Of a stretch of DNA of 64,000 nucleotides, positions 36,220 through 45,351 are shown piece by piece (positions within the stretch are counted from its first letter, which is position 1; every line of letters begins with the position of its first letter). Origin of the DNA: Halomonas huangheensis (GTDB taxonomy: Bacteria; Pseudomonadota; Gammaproteobacteria; Pseudomonadales; Halomonadaceae); assembly GCF_001431725.1 (NCBI RefSeq), contig NZ_CP013106.1:2976001-3040000 (forward strand), written 5' to 3'. The notes beneath the pieces were generated by a model. That model saw only the letters and a list, made by a program, of their open reading frames with translations. It ran no database searches and had not been told where the DNA came from. The position numbers and the translations under genes are program-made.

Positions 36220-36370
36220 CTCTGTGCGGCATTGGAATATCAGCTCTGCACATCATGGCCGGCGGCACTCTCACTGATATACTCAGCGGGGCGCAACCTC
36301 ACCGCCAGTGGCTGCTGGAGATGAGCCGATTGCGTGACACTCAGTCCCGCAAGGAGCCGTCGGACATCAC

Positions 36371-37276
36371 ATGAACCTGGATCCTCGCCCCGTTGTGGTA
36401 CTCGGCGGCACCGGCATGGTCGGACGCACTCTGGTACGCGAATTGTTCTACAGCGGCCAACATGTCCGTGTCGCCTGTCGTCGCCCCGTGCTGCCCAACG
36501 ATGTCGAAGCGGACGATCCCATCTTCGCCTGTCCCTGCGACATTACCGACGAAGAAAGTCTCAAGCCGGTACTCGAGGGAGCGCGTGCGGTCGTCAACGC
36601 CGTCAGCCTATACCAGCAACATCGCAATACCAGCTTTCAGCAGATTCATGTCGAAGGAGCCGCACGCCTCGCGCGACTGGCGCGGGCCGCCGGAGTTGAC
36701 CAATACCTGCAGATATCCGGCATCGGTGCCCGCCTTGATTCGCCCTCCCCGTACGTGCGCTCCCGCGCCGAGGGCGAGCGTGCCGTCATGGCGGAGATTG
36801 CCCGCGCCATTATTCTGCGCCCCAGCGTCATGTACGGGCCCGACCAGGGTTTAGTGGCAACCTTGGCCAGGTTGACGAGGCTGCCACTGGTGCCACTGTT
36901 CGGAGATGGTGAGGTACGCCTGCAACCGCTTCATGTCGGCGATTTCGCCAGTGCGATAAGTCGGCTGACCGCCAGGCCGGAAACACCACAGGCACTGTTC
37001 GAACTCGGAGGGCCTGATCGCCTCAGTTGGCGCCAACTGGTCACGCTGGTGGCGGCTCACCTGGATCGTGACCCTCGCCTGGTGCCAGTACCAATGGCCG
37101 TCTGGCATGCCCTGGCCATCGGCATGTCGGTGTTGCCTTCTCCCCCCCTGACGCGAGACATGCTGTGGTTACTCGCCGAGGACAACACCGTGGGCGACAA
37201 TGTGGCAGGCTTCCGCCAGCTCGATATCACCCCGCGCACACTGCGAGAAAGTCTGCCTGCCTGTCTGCCACACTGA
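36371..37276 (+). CDS. NAD(P)H-binding atypical SDR protein (NmrA/NDUFA9-like)
   Basis: A 301-residue protein with the N-terminal dinucleotide motif VVLGGTGMVGRTLVRELF and segments VNAVSLYQQH, YLQISGIGARLDSPSPYVRSRAEGE and ILRPSVMYGPDQGLVATLARL that match complex-I 39-kDa-like atypical SDRs. The Tyr-x3-Lys motif of classical SDRs is absent, so a binding, quinone-related or isomerase role is possible. The substrate is unknown. It converges on gloA. Confidence 0.8.
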   Translation: MNLDPRPVVVLGGTGMVGRTLVRELFYSGQHVRVACRRPVLPNDVEADDPIFACPCDITDEESLKPVLEGARAVVNAVSLYQQHRNTSFQQIHVEGAARLARLARAAGVDQYLQISGIGARLDSPSPYVRSRAEGERAVMAEIARAIILRPSVMYGPDQGLVATLARLTRLPLVPLFGDGEVRLQPLHVGDFASAISRLTARPETPQALFELGGPDRLSWRQLVTLVAAHLDRDPRLVPVPMAVWHALAIGMSVLPSPPLTRDMLWLLAEDNTVGDNVAGFRQLDITPRTLRESLPACLPH

Positions 37277-37316
37277 TGCTGCGAGGCCTGCGCGAACAAG
37301 TGCGCAGGCCCAGCAT
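37276..37316. terminator. bidirectional terminator between convergent genes
   Basis: ATGCTG and GGCCTGCGC pair with GCGCAGGCC and CAGCAT. The hairpin fills the whole gap and touches both stop codons. Confidence 0.75.
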
Positions 37317-37855
37317 CATTTCCCGACGCGGCTCATCAGATCCGGCTGCACCACCTCGATCCAGTAACCATCCGGGTCCTTGACGAAGACCACGTCCTTC
37401 AACTTGCCCTGCTCTGGACGCTTGATGAATTCCACTTCATTGGCATCGAACCATGTCACTGCGGCCTGCAGATCAGGCACGCTGAAGCAGATATGCCCAA
37501 AGCCCTGAGGCTCGGCATTGCCGTCATGATAGATGCGCCCCTCCTGCTCCTCGGTGCCCCAGTTATGAGTCAACTCGAGTAACCCCACCTGGGAGAAGGT
37601 CCAATTGGTGCGCTCATCCGTCTCGCTCGGAACCGTAGAGCCCTCGTCGAGACACGTCAGAAAGTACAGCGAGAAGTTCAGTTCCTCGAAGTCCAGGCGC
37701 CGCAACACACTCATGCCAAAGACCCGTGAGTAGAAACGCAGTGACACTTCCGGGTCCTTGACCCGCAGCATACTGTGATTGAGGCGAAAACCACGTGTCT
37801 GTGCGGGAGCAGCTTCAACGCCGGGATGCGTCTCTCCCTGGATCTGATTACTCAT
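37316..37855 (-). CDS. gloA: lactoylglutathione lyase (glyoxalase I)
   Basis: Converts the methylglyoxal-glutathione adduct to S-lactoylglutathione. 179 residues, the longer eukaryote- and Pseudomonas-like form with an N-terminal extension. Metal ligands are all present: His27 (NHSML), Glu93 (LLELTHNW), His120 (GFGHICFSV) and Glu166 (YWIEVVQP). It lies 98 bases after the GMC oxidoreductase on the minus strand; co-transcription is possible. Confidence 0.95.
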   Translation of the reverse strand: MSNQIQGETHPGVEAAPAQTRGFRLNHSMLRVKDPEVSLRFYSRVFGMSVLRRLDFEELNFSLYFLTCLDEGSTVPSETDERTNWTFSQVGLLELTHNWGTEEQEGRIYHDGNAEPQGFGHICFSVPDLQAAVTWFDANEVEFIKRPEQGKLKDVVFVKDPDGYWIEVVQPDLMSRVGK

Positions 37856-37953
37856 GCAATACTCCTTTCATGAAGTCAGTTGATCGGATAACAGTTGATG
37901 GCCGGATGATGAATCGGCCACACCAGCCGAGCCCTTTCTGCCTGATGAAGACA

Positions 37954-39537
37954 TCAAATGGCGCCCTGACGCATCTGCTGGCCAATGAACTCCGCCTGGC
38001 GGAGCGCCAACGACACAATGGTCAGGGTTGGGTTCTCGGCGCCGGAGGTGGTGAACTGGCTACCGTCGGAAATGAATAGATTGGCAATTTCATGGGTCTG
38101 TCCATGCCCATTGCATACGCCATCCTCAGGGCGCTCGCTCATGCGGCAGGTACCGAGGTTATGGGTCGACGGATAGGGTGGCACTTCATAGACATCGCGT
38201 GCCCCCACCGACTCATAAAGCGCACGCCCCTGCGCGTAGGCATGTTGGCGCATGGCAACGTCATTGTCGTGATCGTCATAGTGCACATTGGCCACCGGTA
38301 GACCAAAACGATCCAGCACATCCGTATTAAGCGTGACCCGATTGGTGGCTTGTGGCATGTCCTCGCCCACCAACCACATACCGGCCATATGATCATATTG
38401 ATCGAGGGCTCCCGTAAAGTCTGGCCCCCAGGCACCAGGATCAAGAAACGCTGCCATGAACGGAAGTCCCAGCGACAGGGTTTCCATCTCATAGCCACCG
38501 ACAAAGCCCCGCTCGCGGTCATGGTATGACTCATCGGGAATGATCCCGGCCATGGTCGTGCCGCGATACATATGTACTGGCTCATCAAAAGTGGCATACA
38601 CCGAGCCGGTCATGTGACGCATATAGTGACGTCCAACATGGCCCGCGCCGTTGGCCAGGCCATCCGGGAAGCGACTGCTGGCGGAATTGAGCAGCAGTCT
38701 GGGCGTCTCGATGGAGTTGCCGGCAACAGCCACTAACCTGGCCCGTTGGCGCTGTTCGTTACCCTGCGCATCGAAATAGACCACCGCATTGACCCGCCCC
38801 TGATCATCGTGCTCGATACGCGCGACATGGGCCTCGGCGCGCAACTCCAGATGACCCGTCTCGATGCCGGCGGGAAGTTCGGTGTAGAGCGTCGACCACT
38901 TCGCCTGCATCTTGCAGCCCTGGAAGCAGAATCCTCGCTGCTGACAGGCGGCGCGACCATCCCGCACCGTGCTGTTGATGGCCATATGTCCGGTATTGCA
39001 GGAGTACCCCATGTTCTGGGCGCCGGCATACATGACCTTGAAGTTGTTGTTACCCGGCAAGCCCTTGTTGTCATTGGTGCGCGTCACGCCCATGCGCTGT
39101 TCGGCACGATCATACCAGGGAGCCAGATCCTCAAGGCTCAAGGGCCAATCGAGCAACGCAGCTCCCGCTACTTCACCGTAGTGAGTCAGGGCCCGGAACT
39201 CATGTTCCTGAAAACGCAGACTGGCGCCCGCCCAGTGCACCGTCGTGCCGCCCACCGACTTGACGATCCAAGCGGGAAGCTCGGGAAAGTCCTTCGCGAG
39301 GCGCCAGCTACCGGACGTGGTCCGCCGGTCGAGCCAGGACAATTGACTGAAGGCGCCCCACTCATCGGCGAGGAAGTCCGCTGCCGTGTGAAGTTTTCCG
39401 GCCTCCAGCACCACCACGTCAATGCCCTGCTGGGCCAGTTCATTGGCCAGAGTGCCGCCCCCTGCTCCTGAGCCAATTACCACGACAACACTGTCATCAT
39501 CGAGGGCAAACGTTTTCTGATTGTCGGTCATGGTCAT
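37954..39537 (-). CDS. GMC-family FAD-dependent dehydrogenase, large subunit
   Basis: A 527-residue GMC oxidoreductase with an N-terminal FAD motif VVVIGSGAGGGTLANELAQQGIDVVVLEAG and the C-terminal pair STHNLGTCRM and DGSQFTTSGAENPTLTIVSLALR, where the Asn/His region acts. A Cys-rich stretch (CQQRGFCFQGCKMQ) is seen, as in membrane-linked gluconate/sorbitol-type dehydrogenases. It has no signal peptide of its own and would be exported with the Tat-signal subunit encoded upstream (49-base gap). A cytochrome c subunit gene is not adjacent. Confidence 0.9.
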   Translation of the reverse strand: MTMTDNQKTFALDDDSVVVVIGSGAGGGTLANELAQQGIDVVVLEAGKLHTAADFLADEWGAFSQLSWLDRRTTSGSWRLAKDFPELPAWIVKSVGGTTVHWAGASLRFQEHEFRALTHYGEVAGAALLDWPLSLEDLAPWYDRAEQRMGVTRTNDNKGLPGNNNFKVMYAGAQNMGYSCNTGHMAINSTVRDGRAACQQRGFCFQGCKMQAKWSTLYTELPAGIETGHLELRAEAHVARIEHDDQGRVNAVVYFDAQGNEQRQRARLVAVAGNSIETPRLLLNSASSRFPDGLANGAGHVGRHYMRHMTGSVYATFDEPVHMYRGTTMAGIIPDESYHDRERGFVGGYEMETLSLGLPFMAAFLDPGAWGPDFTGALDQYDHMAGMWLVGEDMPQATNRVTLNTDVLDRFGLPVANVHYDDHDNDVAMRQHAYAQGRALYESVGARDVYEVPPYPSTHNLGTCRMSERPEDGVCNGHGQTHEIANLFISDGSQFTTSGAENPTLTIVSLALRQAEFIGQQMRQGAI

Positions 39538-39586
39538 GATGACCTCTCCTCATTGGTATTATTGTCAGTCACGATGGTCCACTGGA

Positions 39587-40159
39587 TCAGGCACTCGGCT
39601 CCTCGAACGGCAGATATCCCGCCTCAGGCTGAGGCGGATCCGGTAACCAGGAAAGGTCGTTGAAGCCCTGAGATAGATAGCCCGGGTTGCCCTTCTCTCC
39701 TTCATAACCAAAATGCGCGAAGGCCAGAGGGTTGTTGTACAACGAGACCACCGCGTCGCCACGCACCAACTCAAAGAACGGAGTTCCCGACATTTCCTTC
39801 AGGCTGGCCAGGCGCTTGTCATCCTCAAGGGCCAACCAATCACCTCCAGCACTTTCATCCAACGCCGCAATACCGGCATGGATCTGCTCGGATACCCCAG
39901 CATCGGCTGCCTTGCCATCCAGACTCTTGACCACCATGGCGTACACTGCATCCTCGAGATCAGCATGAGGAAACAACTGTCGAGTCACAGCCAGCAGCAC
40001 TTCCCCCTGACGACTACTCAGATGATCCAGCGACATGGCCCAACTACGGCTGGGTGCCAGCAGCGCGATAGGCCCAGAGGCAAAGGCCAGGGTGCCCGCC
40101 AGCATTCCACCGCTGGCCTTGAGAAACACGCGACGGGATAGAGACAGGTTTGTTGTCAT
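39587..40159 (-). CDS. GMC dehydrogenase small subunit with Tat signal (gluconate 2-dehydrogenase subunit 3 family)
   Basis: A 190-residue protein of the gluconate 2-dehydrogenase subunit 3 family. The N-terminus LSRRVFLKASGG is a twin-arginine signal, followed by a hydrophobic stretch ending near SWA. The mature part contains ALFAVTRQLFPHADLEDAVYA-like and GYLSQGFNDLSWLPDPPQP-like blocks. In known systems this subunit carries the folded flavoprotein through Tat. The start follows AGGAGA. Confidence 0.88.
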   Translation of the reverse strand: MTTNLSLSRRVFLKASGGMLAGTLAFASGPIALLAPSRSWAMSLDHLSSRQGEVLLAVTRQLFPHADLEDAVYAMVVKSLDGKAADAGVSEQIHAGIAALDESAGGDWLALEDDKRLASLKEMSGTPFFELVRGDAVVSLYNNPLAFAHFGYEGEKGNPGYLSQGFNDLSWLPDPPQPEAGYLPFEEPSA

Positions 40160-40426
40160 GATTGTTCTCCTCGATAGCGGATCGTCACCGATCCGATGGC
40201 TGGAGCCCGCCACGGCAACGCGCTCCATACCTTTCATATCTATCCTGGGCGGAATATGCGCAAAAGGGGTAATAGTGGGTTACTACGTCGACCATGGTCT
40301 AATTCGGCTGGCCTTCCATCGCCACCAGAGTGATAGTCATCAATGACGAGTCGCCATGGGCCATCACTCTCAGGTGCAACTCGTCATTATCAAGCGCCAG
40401 CACCAGTCATCAGCAGGAGTTCCGTT

Positions 40427-40726
40427 ATGTGTTACATGTACGCCTCGACTGATCCATCCCGCTACGAATGCACCACACGCTCTGTCAGATTGCAGGGCTG
40501 CGTGACCAGCGTGCGTCTCGAGAATGAGTTCTGGGAAATTCTCGAGCAGATTGCCAGTGGCCAGCAGCTGTCCACCGCTCAATTCATCAGCCAATTGCAC
40601 GGCGAGGTATTTGCCAGCCGTGGCGAAGTTCCCAACCTGGCATCACTGTTGAGAGTCGCCTGTGCTGTTTATCAACAGAACACAATGCAGGACGCCACTC
40701 CGCAACGAAGCGTATCGATGGGATAA
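40427..40726 (+). CDS. ribbon-helix-helix domain protein
   Basis: A 99-residue protein whose middle reads RSVRLQGCVTSVRLENEFWEILEQIASGQQLSTAQFISQL with NLASLLRVACAVY after it, the pattern of the RHH_4 family (PF13467). The short N-terminus is MCYMYASTDPSRYE. Such proteins may bind DNA as dimers, but targets are unknown. CAGGAG precedes 40427; the longer frame from 40343 has no such site. Confidence 0.78.
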   Translation: MCYMYASTDPSRYECTTRSVRLQGCVTSVRLENEFWEILEQIASGQQLSTAQFISQLHGEVFASRGEVPNLASLLRVACAVYQQNTMQDATPQRSVSMG

Positions 40727-40939
40727 GGAAGCGTCCCTGAGAGTTGATCAGCGCCCTGCAACCAATCCCCTCTTGTGGAGAAATGGACGACTCATCAGAA
40801 AGAATGAAAAAACCATCACCTTCAGACAGTAGATTCCTTGGCAAGGCGACGATCCACTGATGCAAAATGTCGGCTATCCTTGTATTCCCAGTCGATTCGT
40901 GAAGAATGGCCCGCTCCAGAAACGACGGAACATAACGAT

Positions 40940-42409
40940 ATGACATCGATCATCGACCTATTCAATGACCTGGTCTCTGCCGGTAATGGAGTGATCTGGG
41001 GCAAGCTACTGGTCTATGTGCTGATCGGCGCAGGCCTGTATTTCACCGTCATGACTCGCGGCATCCAGTTCCGCTTCTTTGGCCACATGTTTTCCCTGCT
41101 CAAGGGATCGCGTCAGGGCGGCGAAGGCATTTCTTCCTTCCAGGCTCTGTCCACCAGCCTCGCGGCTCGTGTGGGTACCGGTAATCTGGCGGGTGTCGCC
41201 GTAGCCATCTATCTGGGTGGCCCCGGCGCTATCTTCTGGATGTGGATGACCGCGTTGGTTGGCATGGCCACCAGCTTCATCGAGTCGACCCTGGCCCAGG
41301 CCTACAAGGTCGATCATGGTGACAAGACCTTCCGCGGAGGCCCGGCTCGCTACATCGAACAGGGCCTCGGGCAACGCTGGATGGCAGTCGCCTTCTCGGT
41401 GTGTCTGATCATCGCCTTCGGCCTGGCCTTCAACAGTGTGCAGTCCAATTCCATCGCTCAGGCCATGGATCAGGCATTCGGCATCCCCACCTGGGTAATG
41501 GGCATCGCGCTGATCGTAGTGGTCACACCAATCATCTTTGGCGGTTTGCGTTCCATCGCCAGAGTCGCTGAGTTGATCGTGCCGATCATGGCGCTGTTTT
41601 ACCTCGCCGTTGCCCTGTTTGTCATTGCCACCAATATCAGCGAACTGCCCAGTGCACTGGCACTGGTGTTCAACAGTGCCTTCGGCCTCGAAGAAGCCGC
41701 TGGTGGTGCGGTCGGATATGCCGTCGCCCAGGCAATGATGCAAGGTATCAAGCGCGGCCTGTTCTCCAACGAAGCCGGTATGGGTTCCGCACCCAACGTT
41801 GCCGCCACTGCCAGCACCCAACCCAATCATCCTGCGGCCCAGGGCTTCATGCAGATGCTCGGCGTGTTCTTCGATACGCTGGTGATCTGTACTGCTACCG
41901 CTTCGGTGATCATTCTCTCCGAACCGGCACTGCAGAGCGGTGATGCGCCCAATGGCATCCAACTGACCCAGATAGCTCTGTCTGAACACGTTGGCTCCTG
42001 GGGTTCGACCTTCATCGCTATCGCCATTCTGCTGTTTGCCTTTACTTCGCTGATCGCCAACTACTCCTACGGTGAATCCAATATCGAGTACATTGCCGGC
42101 AAGCGTCGTGCGGCCCCGGCGATCTTCATCTATCGCCTCGCCGTACTGGCGATGATCATGCTCGGTGCTGTCGCCCAGCTCAAGACCATCTGGAACTTCG
42201 CCGACCTGTCGATGGGTATGATGGCGCTGATCAACCTGGTGGCGATTCTGCTGTTGTCGCCGCTGGCCTTTGCCATCTTCCGCGACTACGAGCGGCAGCT
42301 GAAGGCTGGTGTAGAACCGACCTTCGACCCCAGCCAGTTTCCGCGATTGAGCAACAAGGTCGACCCCAATGCCTGGCCGACTCCGGTCGAACACCAGCGC
42401 GAGTCCTGA
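40940..42409 (+). CDS. alanine/glycine:cation symporter (AGCS family)
   Basis: A 489-residue sodium-coupled amino-acid symporter with about 11 membrane helices. AGCS signatures: VGTGNLAGVAVAIYLGGPGAIFWMW, PARYIEQGLG, GLFSNEAGMGSAPNVAATA and SLIANYSYGESN. It likely imports alanine, glycine or similar small amino acids. The frame is open to 40838, but the family N-terminus begins at 40940. The gap before it (40727-40939) contains no gene. Confidence 0.95.
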   Translation: MTSIIDLFNDLVSAGNGVIWGKLLVYVLIGAGLYFTVMTRGIQFRFFGHMFSLLKGSRQGGEGISSFQALSTSLAARVGTGNLAGVAVAIYLGGPGAIFWMWMTALVGMATSFIESTLAQAYKVDHGDKTFRGGPARYIEQGLGQRWMAVAFSVCLIIAFGLAFNSVQSNSIAQAMDQAFGIPTWVMGIALIVVVTPIIFGGLRSIARVAELIVPIMALFYLAVALFVIATNISELPSALALVFNSAFGLEEAAGGAVGYAVAQAMMQGIKRGLFSNEAGMGSAPNVAATASTQPNHPAAQGFMQMLGVFFDTLVICTATASVIILSEPALQSGDAPNGIQLTQIALSEHVGSWGSTFIAIAILLFAFTSLIANYSYGESNIEYIAGKRRAAPAIFIYRLAVLAMIMLGAVAQLKTIWNFADLSMGMMALINLVAILLLSPLAFAIFRDYERQLKAGVEPTFDPSQFPRLSNKVDPNAWPTPVEHQRES

Positions 42410-42442
42410 GCGGACTCCTACGCTACCCGCACTGACTTACGC

Positions 42443-42478
42443 CAGACGCCACGACAATGATCGTGGCGTCTGCGTTTT
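42443..42478 (+). terminator. intrinsic terminator after the AGCS symporter gene
   Basis: A perfect 12-bp stem CAGACGCCACGA/TCGTGGCGTCTG with loop CAATGA, followed by CGTTTT. Confidence 0.85.
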
Positions 42479-42583
42479 ACCCTCACAAACGGGAGATTCT
42501 CGACCGAGCTGCCCTACCAGCACCGGGCAACCCGGCAATCAAGCCGTGCAGGCATACGACCCGTTCTATGCAAGGAGTCATCG

Positions 42584-43504
42584 TCATGATGGCTCCGGCA
42601 AGGCAAAGTCGACGTCCTCCAGCGCATCATCGAGAAAGTCCAGCAGGGCCCTGACCGAGGGCAGCTGGCCTCTACGGCTGGGATAGACCGCATGCACGAT
42701 CCCGTCCCGCGGCTCCCAGCCGGGCACCACATCCACCAGCCGCTGCTGGTGCAGGTCAGTGCCCGCACTGACCAGTGGCAGACGTGCCACCCCCAGCCCT
42801 TCCAGACAGGCTCGCTGCAGCAGGCGTACATCATCGGTCACCAGGCGCGGTTGATGATGAATCTCGCAACTACCGCCCTCGCGGCCCTCAAGTTGCCAAC
42901 GATGGCGGTGGTCCACTTCGTCGAAATCCAGGCTAGGCCAAACCTTCAGATCCTCGGGAGACGACGGCATGCCCATGCGCTCCACCAATGATGGTGCCGC
43001 CAGCAAGCGCTGTGGGCTGCGCGACAACACTCGCATGATCAGATCACTGTCTTCCAATGGAGGATAACGCACACGTATTGCCAGATCGAAACCCTCGCGA
43101 ACGACATCCACGCGACGGCTGGTAGCGACCACATCCAGCTGTATCTGGGGGCATTGCTGCATGAATCTCGACAACAGTGGCGCAAACAACACCTCGAGCA
43201 GGCTAGGTGGGCAACTCAATCGAATCCGGCCACGAGGCTCGGCGCGGTGGCGAGCAACGACCTCCTCGGCGGCCTCGGCCTGCCACAACATCTGCTGGCA
43301 ATGCCGATAGAACTCCTGGCCCAGCTCAGTCACGACAAACTGGCGCGTCGAGCGATGGATCAATCGGACTTCCAGGCGCTCTTCCAGTGCCGCAACCCGC
43401 CGGCTAAGTCGCGACTTGGGCATGCCCAACGCGCGCCCGGCTGCGGCGAAACCACCATGATCGACAACTTGCACGAAGTAATAGAGATCATTGAGATCCT
43501 GCAT
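42584..43504 (-). CDS. LysR-family transcriptional regulator
   Basis: A 306-residue LysR regulator. N-terminal helix-turn-helix: MQDLNDLYYFVQVVDHGGFAAAGRALGMPKSRLSRRVAALEERLEVRLI. The co-inducer domain begins near residue 90 (GRIRLSCPPSLLEVLFAPLLSRF). It is divergent from the pirin cluster; this LysR-pirin pairing is frequent in gammaproteobacteria, so it probably controls pirin and the genes after it. The frame is open to 43588, but the conserved N-terminus starts at 43504. Confidence 0.92.
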   Translation of the reverse strand: MQDLNDLYYFVQVVDHGGFAAAGRALGMPKSRLSRRVAALEERLEVRLIHRSTRQFVVTELGQEFYRHCQQMLWQAEAAEEVVARHRAEPRGRIRLSCPPSLLEVLFAPLLSRFMQQCPQIQLDVVATSRRVDVVREGFDLAIRVRYPPLEDSDLIMRVLSRSPQRLLAAPSLVERMGMPSSPEDLKVWPSLDFDEVDHRHRWQLEGREGGSCEIHHQPRLVTDDVRLLQRACLEGLGVARLPLVSAGTDLHQQRLVDVVPGWEPRDGIVHAVYPSRRGQLPSVRALLDFLDDALEDVDFALPEPS

Positions 43505-43532
43505 GCCATGGCTCCGAGCGATTGTTTTCTGC

Positions 43533-43560
43533 CTCATCGTTCTGCCAGTGGAACGATGAG
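43533..43560. promoter_or_regulatory. LysR-type operator dyad
   Basis: CTCATCGTTC and GAACGATGAG form a perfect 10-bp inverted repeat with an 8-base spacer, 29 bases before the LysR start and 98 before pirin. This fits an autoregulatory LysR binding site. Confidence 0.65.
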
Positions 43561-43657
43561 TTGTAAATTCACTATCTACCTCACTCATTGTTGCACGTCT
43601 AGTATGGATGACATAAGGAATTGGGCATCGCCCTCTCCCACCTGAAGGAGAACTTCA

Positions 43658-44542
43658 ATGACCAACAAGCAGCTTATTGCCGTCCACGGCGCCCCGCATG
43701 GCCACTGGGTTGGCGATGGTTTTCCCGTCCGCTCACTGTTCAGCTATGACCGCTTTGGCGCCGAGCGCATCAGTCCCTTTCTATTGCTCGACCACGCCGG
43801 TCCCTGGCACTTCGAACCCGCTGATAAACCACGCGGCGTCGGTAGCCATCCACATCGTGGCTTTGAAACTGTGACGTTCGTCAGCAAGGGCGAAGTTGCC
43901 CACCGCGACTCATCCGGCGGTGGCGGCACCATCGGGCCTGGCGAAGTGCAGTGGATGACCGCTGGTGCGGGGATTATCCACGAGGAATTCCATTCCGAGG
44001 CCTTCACACAGCAAGGCGGTGATATGGAAATGGTCCAGCTATGGATCAACCTGCCGGCACGAGACAAGAGCACACCTCCGGCTTACCAGACCCTGACTCA
44101 GGACCGGATCCCGGTGGTTAACCTGGGTGACGATATCGGCACACTGCGTGTGGTGGCGGGCCAGTATCAACAGGCCACAGGACCGGCGAGAACCTTCACA
44201 CCGATCAACGCCTGGCAGTTGGATCTGGTGCAGGACGCAGAAACCGAGTTGGTGTTGCCGGAAGGACATACCAGCCTGATCGTCGTCCAGCAAGGTACCG
44301 TGCTGGTGCAGGGCCAGGACATTGCACGCGCGTCCGACCTGATCGAGCTGTCTCGCGATGGTCAAGGCGTCACGCTCAGCGCCAACAATGCCGCACGCCT
44401 GGTGGTACTGACCGGCGAGCCCATTGATGAGCCGGTAGTAGGCTACGGCCCCTTCGTGATGAACAGCGAAGAGGAAATCCGTGAGTCCTTCGAGGCGTTT
44501 CAACAGGGGCGCTTTGGTGCCCTTGCAGTCGAAAAGGCGTAA
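43658..44542 (+). CDS. pirin family protein (first copy)
   Basis: A 294-residue bicupin. The N-terminal cupin has FLLLDHAGPWHFEPAD, GVGSHPHRGFETVTFVSKGEVAHRDSSGGGGTIGPGEVQWMTAGAGIIHEEFH, which includes the His, His, His and Glu metal ligands of pirin. Bacterial pirins are iron proteins; some have quercetinase activity or bind partner enzymes. GAAGGAG precedes the ATG. First gene of a likely four-gene redox or detoxification cluster. Confidence 0.93.
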   Translation: MTNKQLIAVHGAPHGHWVGDGFPVRSLFSYDRFGAERISPFLLLDHAGPWHFEPADKPRGVGSHPHRGFETVTFVSKGEVAHRDSSGGGGTIGPGEVQWMTAGAGIIHEEFHSEAFTQQGGDMEMVQLWINLPARDKSTPPAYQTLTQDRIPVVNLGDDIGTLRVVAGQYQQATGPARTFTPINAWQLDLVQDAETELVLPEGHTSLIVVQQGTVLVQGQDIARASDLIELSRDGQGVTLSANNAARLVVLTGEPIDEPVVGYGPFVMNSEEEIRESFEAFQQGRFGALAVEKA

Positions 44543-44557
44543 CACACGCCCTGTCCC

Positions 44558-44598
44558 GACCTCACCGTCATCCATGGCTCCACGACGGTGAGGTCTTC
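44558..44598 (+). terminator. hairpin between pirin and ycaC
   Basis: GACCTCACCGTC and GACGGTGAGGTC form a perfect 12-bp stem with a 14-base loop, then TTCC. It may be a partial terminator that lowers expression of the downstream genes. Confidence 0.6.
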
Positions 44599-44623
44599 CC
44601 CAGGCATCTTCTGGAGGTACATC

Positions 44624-45244
44624 ATGAGCAAGCCCTATGTTCGACTCAACAAGGACGACGTCGCGGTACTGATGGTCGACCACCAGGCAGGACTGCTGTC
44701 TCTGGTCAGAGACTTCGATCCCGACGTGTTCAAGAACAATGTGCTGGCACTGGCCGATATCGCCAGCTTCTTTGAGCTGCCGACGATCCTCACCACCAGC
44801 TTCGAGGACGGCCCCAACGGCCCCCTGGTCCCTGAACTCAAGGAGATGTTTCCCGAAGCGCCCTATATTGCCCGTCCGGGGCAGATCAATGCCTGGGACA
44901 ACGAAGATTTCGTGGCCGCCGTCAAGGCCACCGGCAAGAAGCAATTGTTGATTGCCGGTGTCGTCACCGAAGTCTGCGTTGCCTTCCCGGCGCTGTCCGC
45001 CGTCGAAGCGGGTTATGACGTCTTTGTCGTCACTGATGCCTCGGGTACCTTCAACCCTGTCACTCGCGATGCTGCATGGCAACGCATGAGCCAGGCAGGC
45101 GTTCAGCTGATGTCCTGGTTTGCCGTCGGCGGAGAACTGCATCGCGACTGGCGCAATGACATCGAAGGTTTCGGAGGTCTCCTGGCTGGCCACCTGCCCG
45201 CCTACTCGAACCTGATGCAGAGCTATGCCCAACAAGCCCGATAA
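44624..45244 (+). CDS. ycaC: YcaC-like isochorismatase-family hydrolase
   Basis: A 206-residue cysteine hydrolase that follows E. coli YcaC along its length (MSKPYVRLNKDDVAVLMVDHQAGLLSL at the start; IAGVVTEVCVAFPALSA in the middle). Asp19 and Cys118 are the expected catalytic residues. The natural substrate of YcaC is not established. The start at 44624 follows CTGGAGG; the frame is open a little further upstream. It sits between two pirin genes. Confidence 0.93.
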   Translation: MSKPYVRLNKDDVAVLMVDHQAGLLSLVRDFDPDVFKNNVLALADIASFFELPTILTTSFEDGPNGPLVPELKEMFPEAPYIARPGQINAWDNEDFVAAVKATGKKQLLIAGVVTEVCVAFPALSAVEAGYDVFVVTDASGTFNPVTRDAAWQRMSQAGVQLMSWFAVGGELHRDWRNDIEGFGGLLAGHLPAYSNLMQSYAQQAR

Positions 45245-45351
45245 CACTGCCCCTGGGATGAGGCCACGAAGCCATTCGTCCAAGGCCCGGATGGCTCCGT
45301 GGGTACTGAAATCAGGCTATCCTCAACTGGCACCCTTCTCGAGGCATGATC

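Noticed and set aside
41006..42394. 462-codon open frame antisense to the AGCS symporter gene
   Set aside because: Shadow of a GC-rich membrane-protein gene. Composition is His/Gln/Asp-rich with no family resemblance or ribosome-binding site.
44039..45283. 414-codon minus-strand frame opposite pirin and ycaC
   Set aside because: Overlaps two well-supported genes on the other strand and has no protein-like features.
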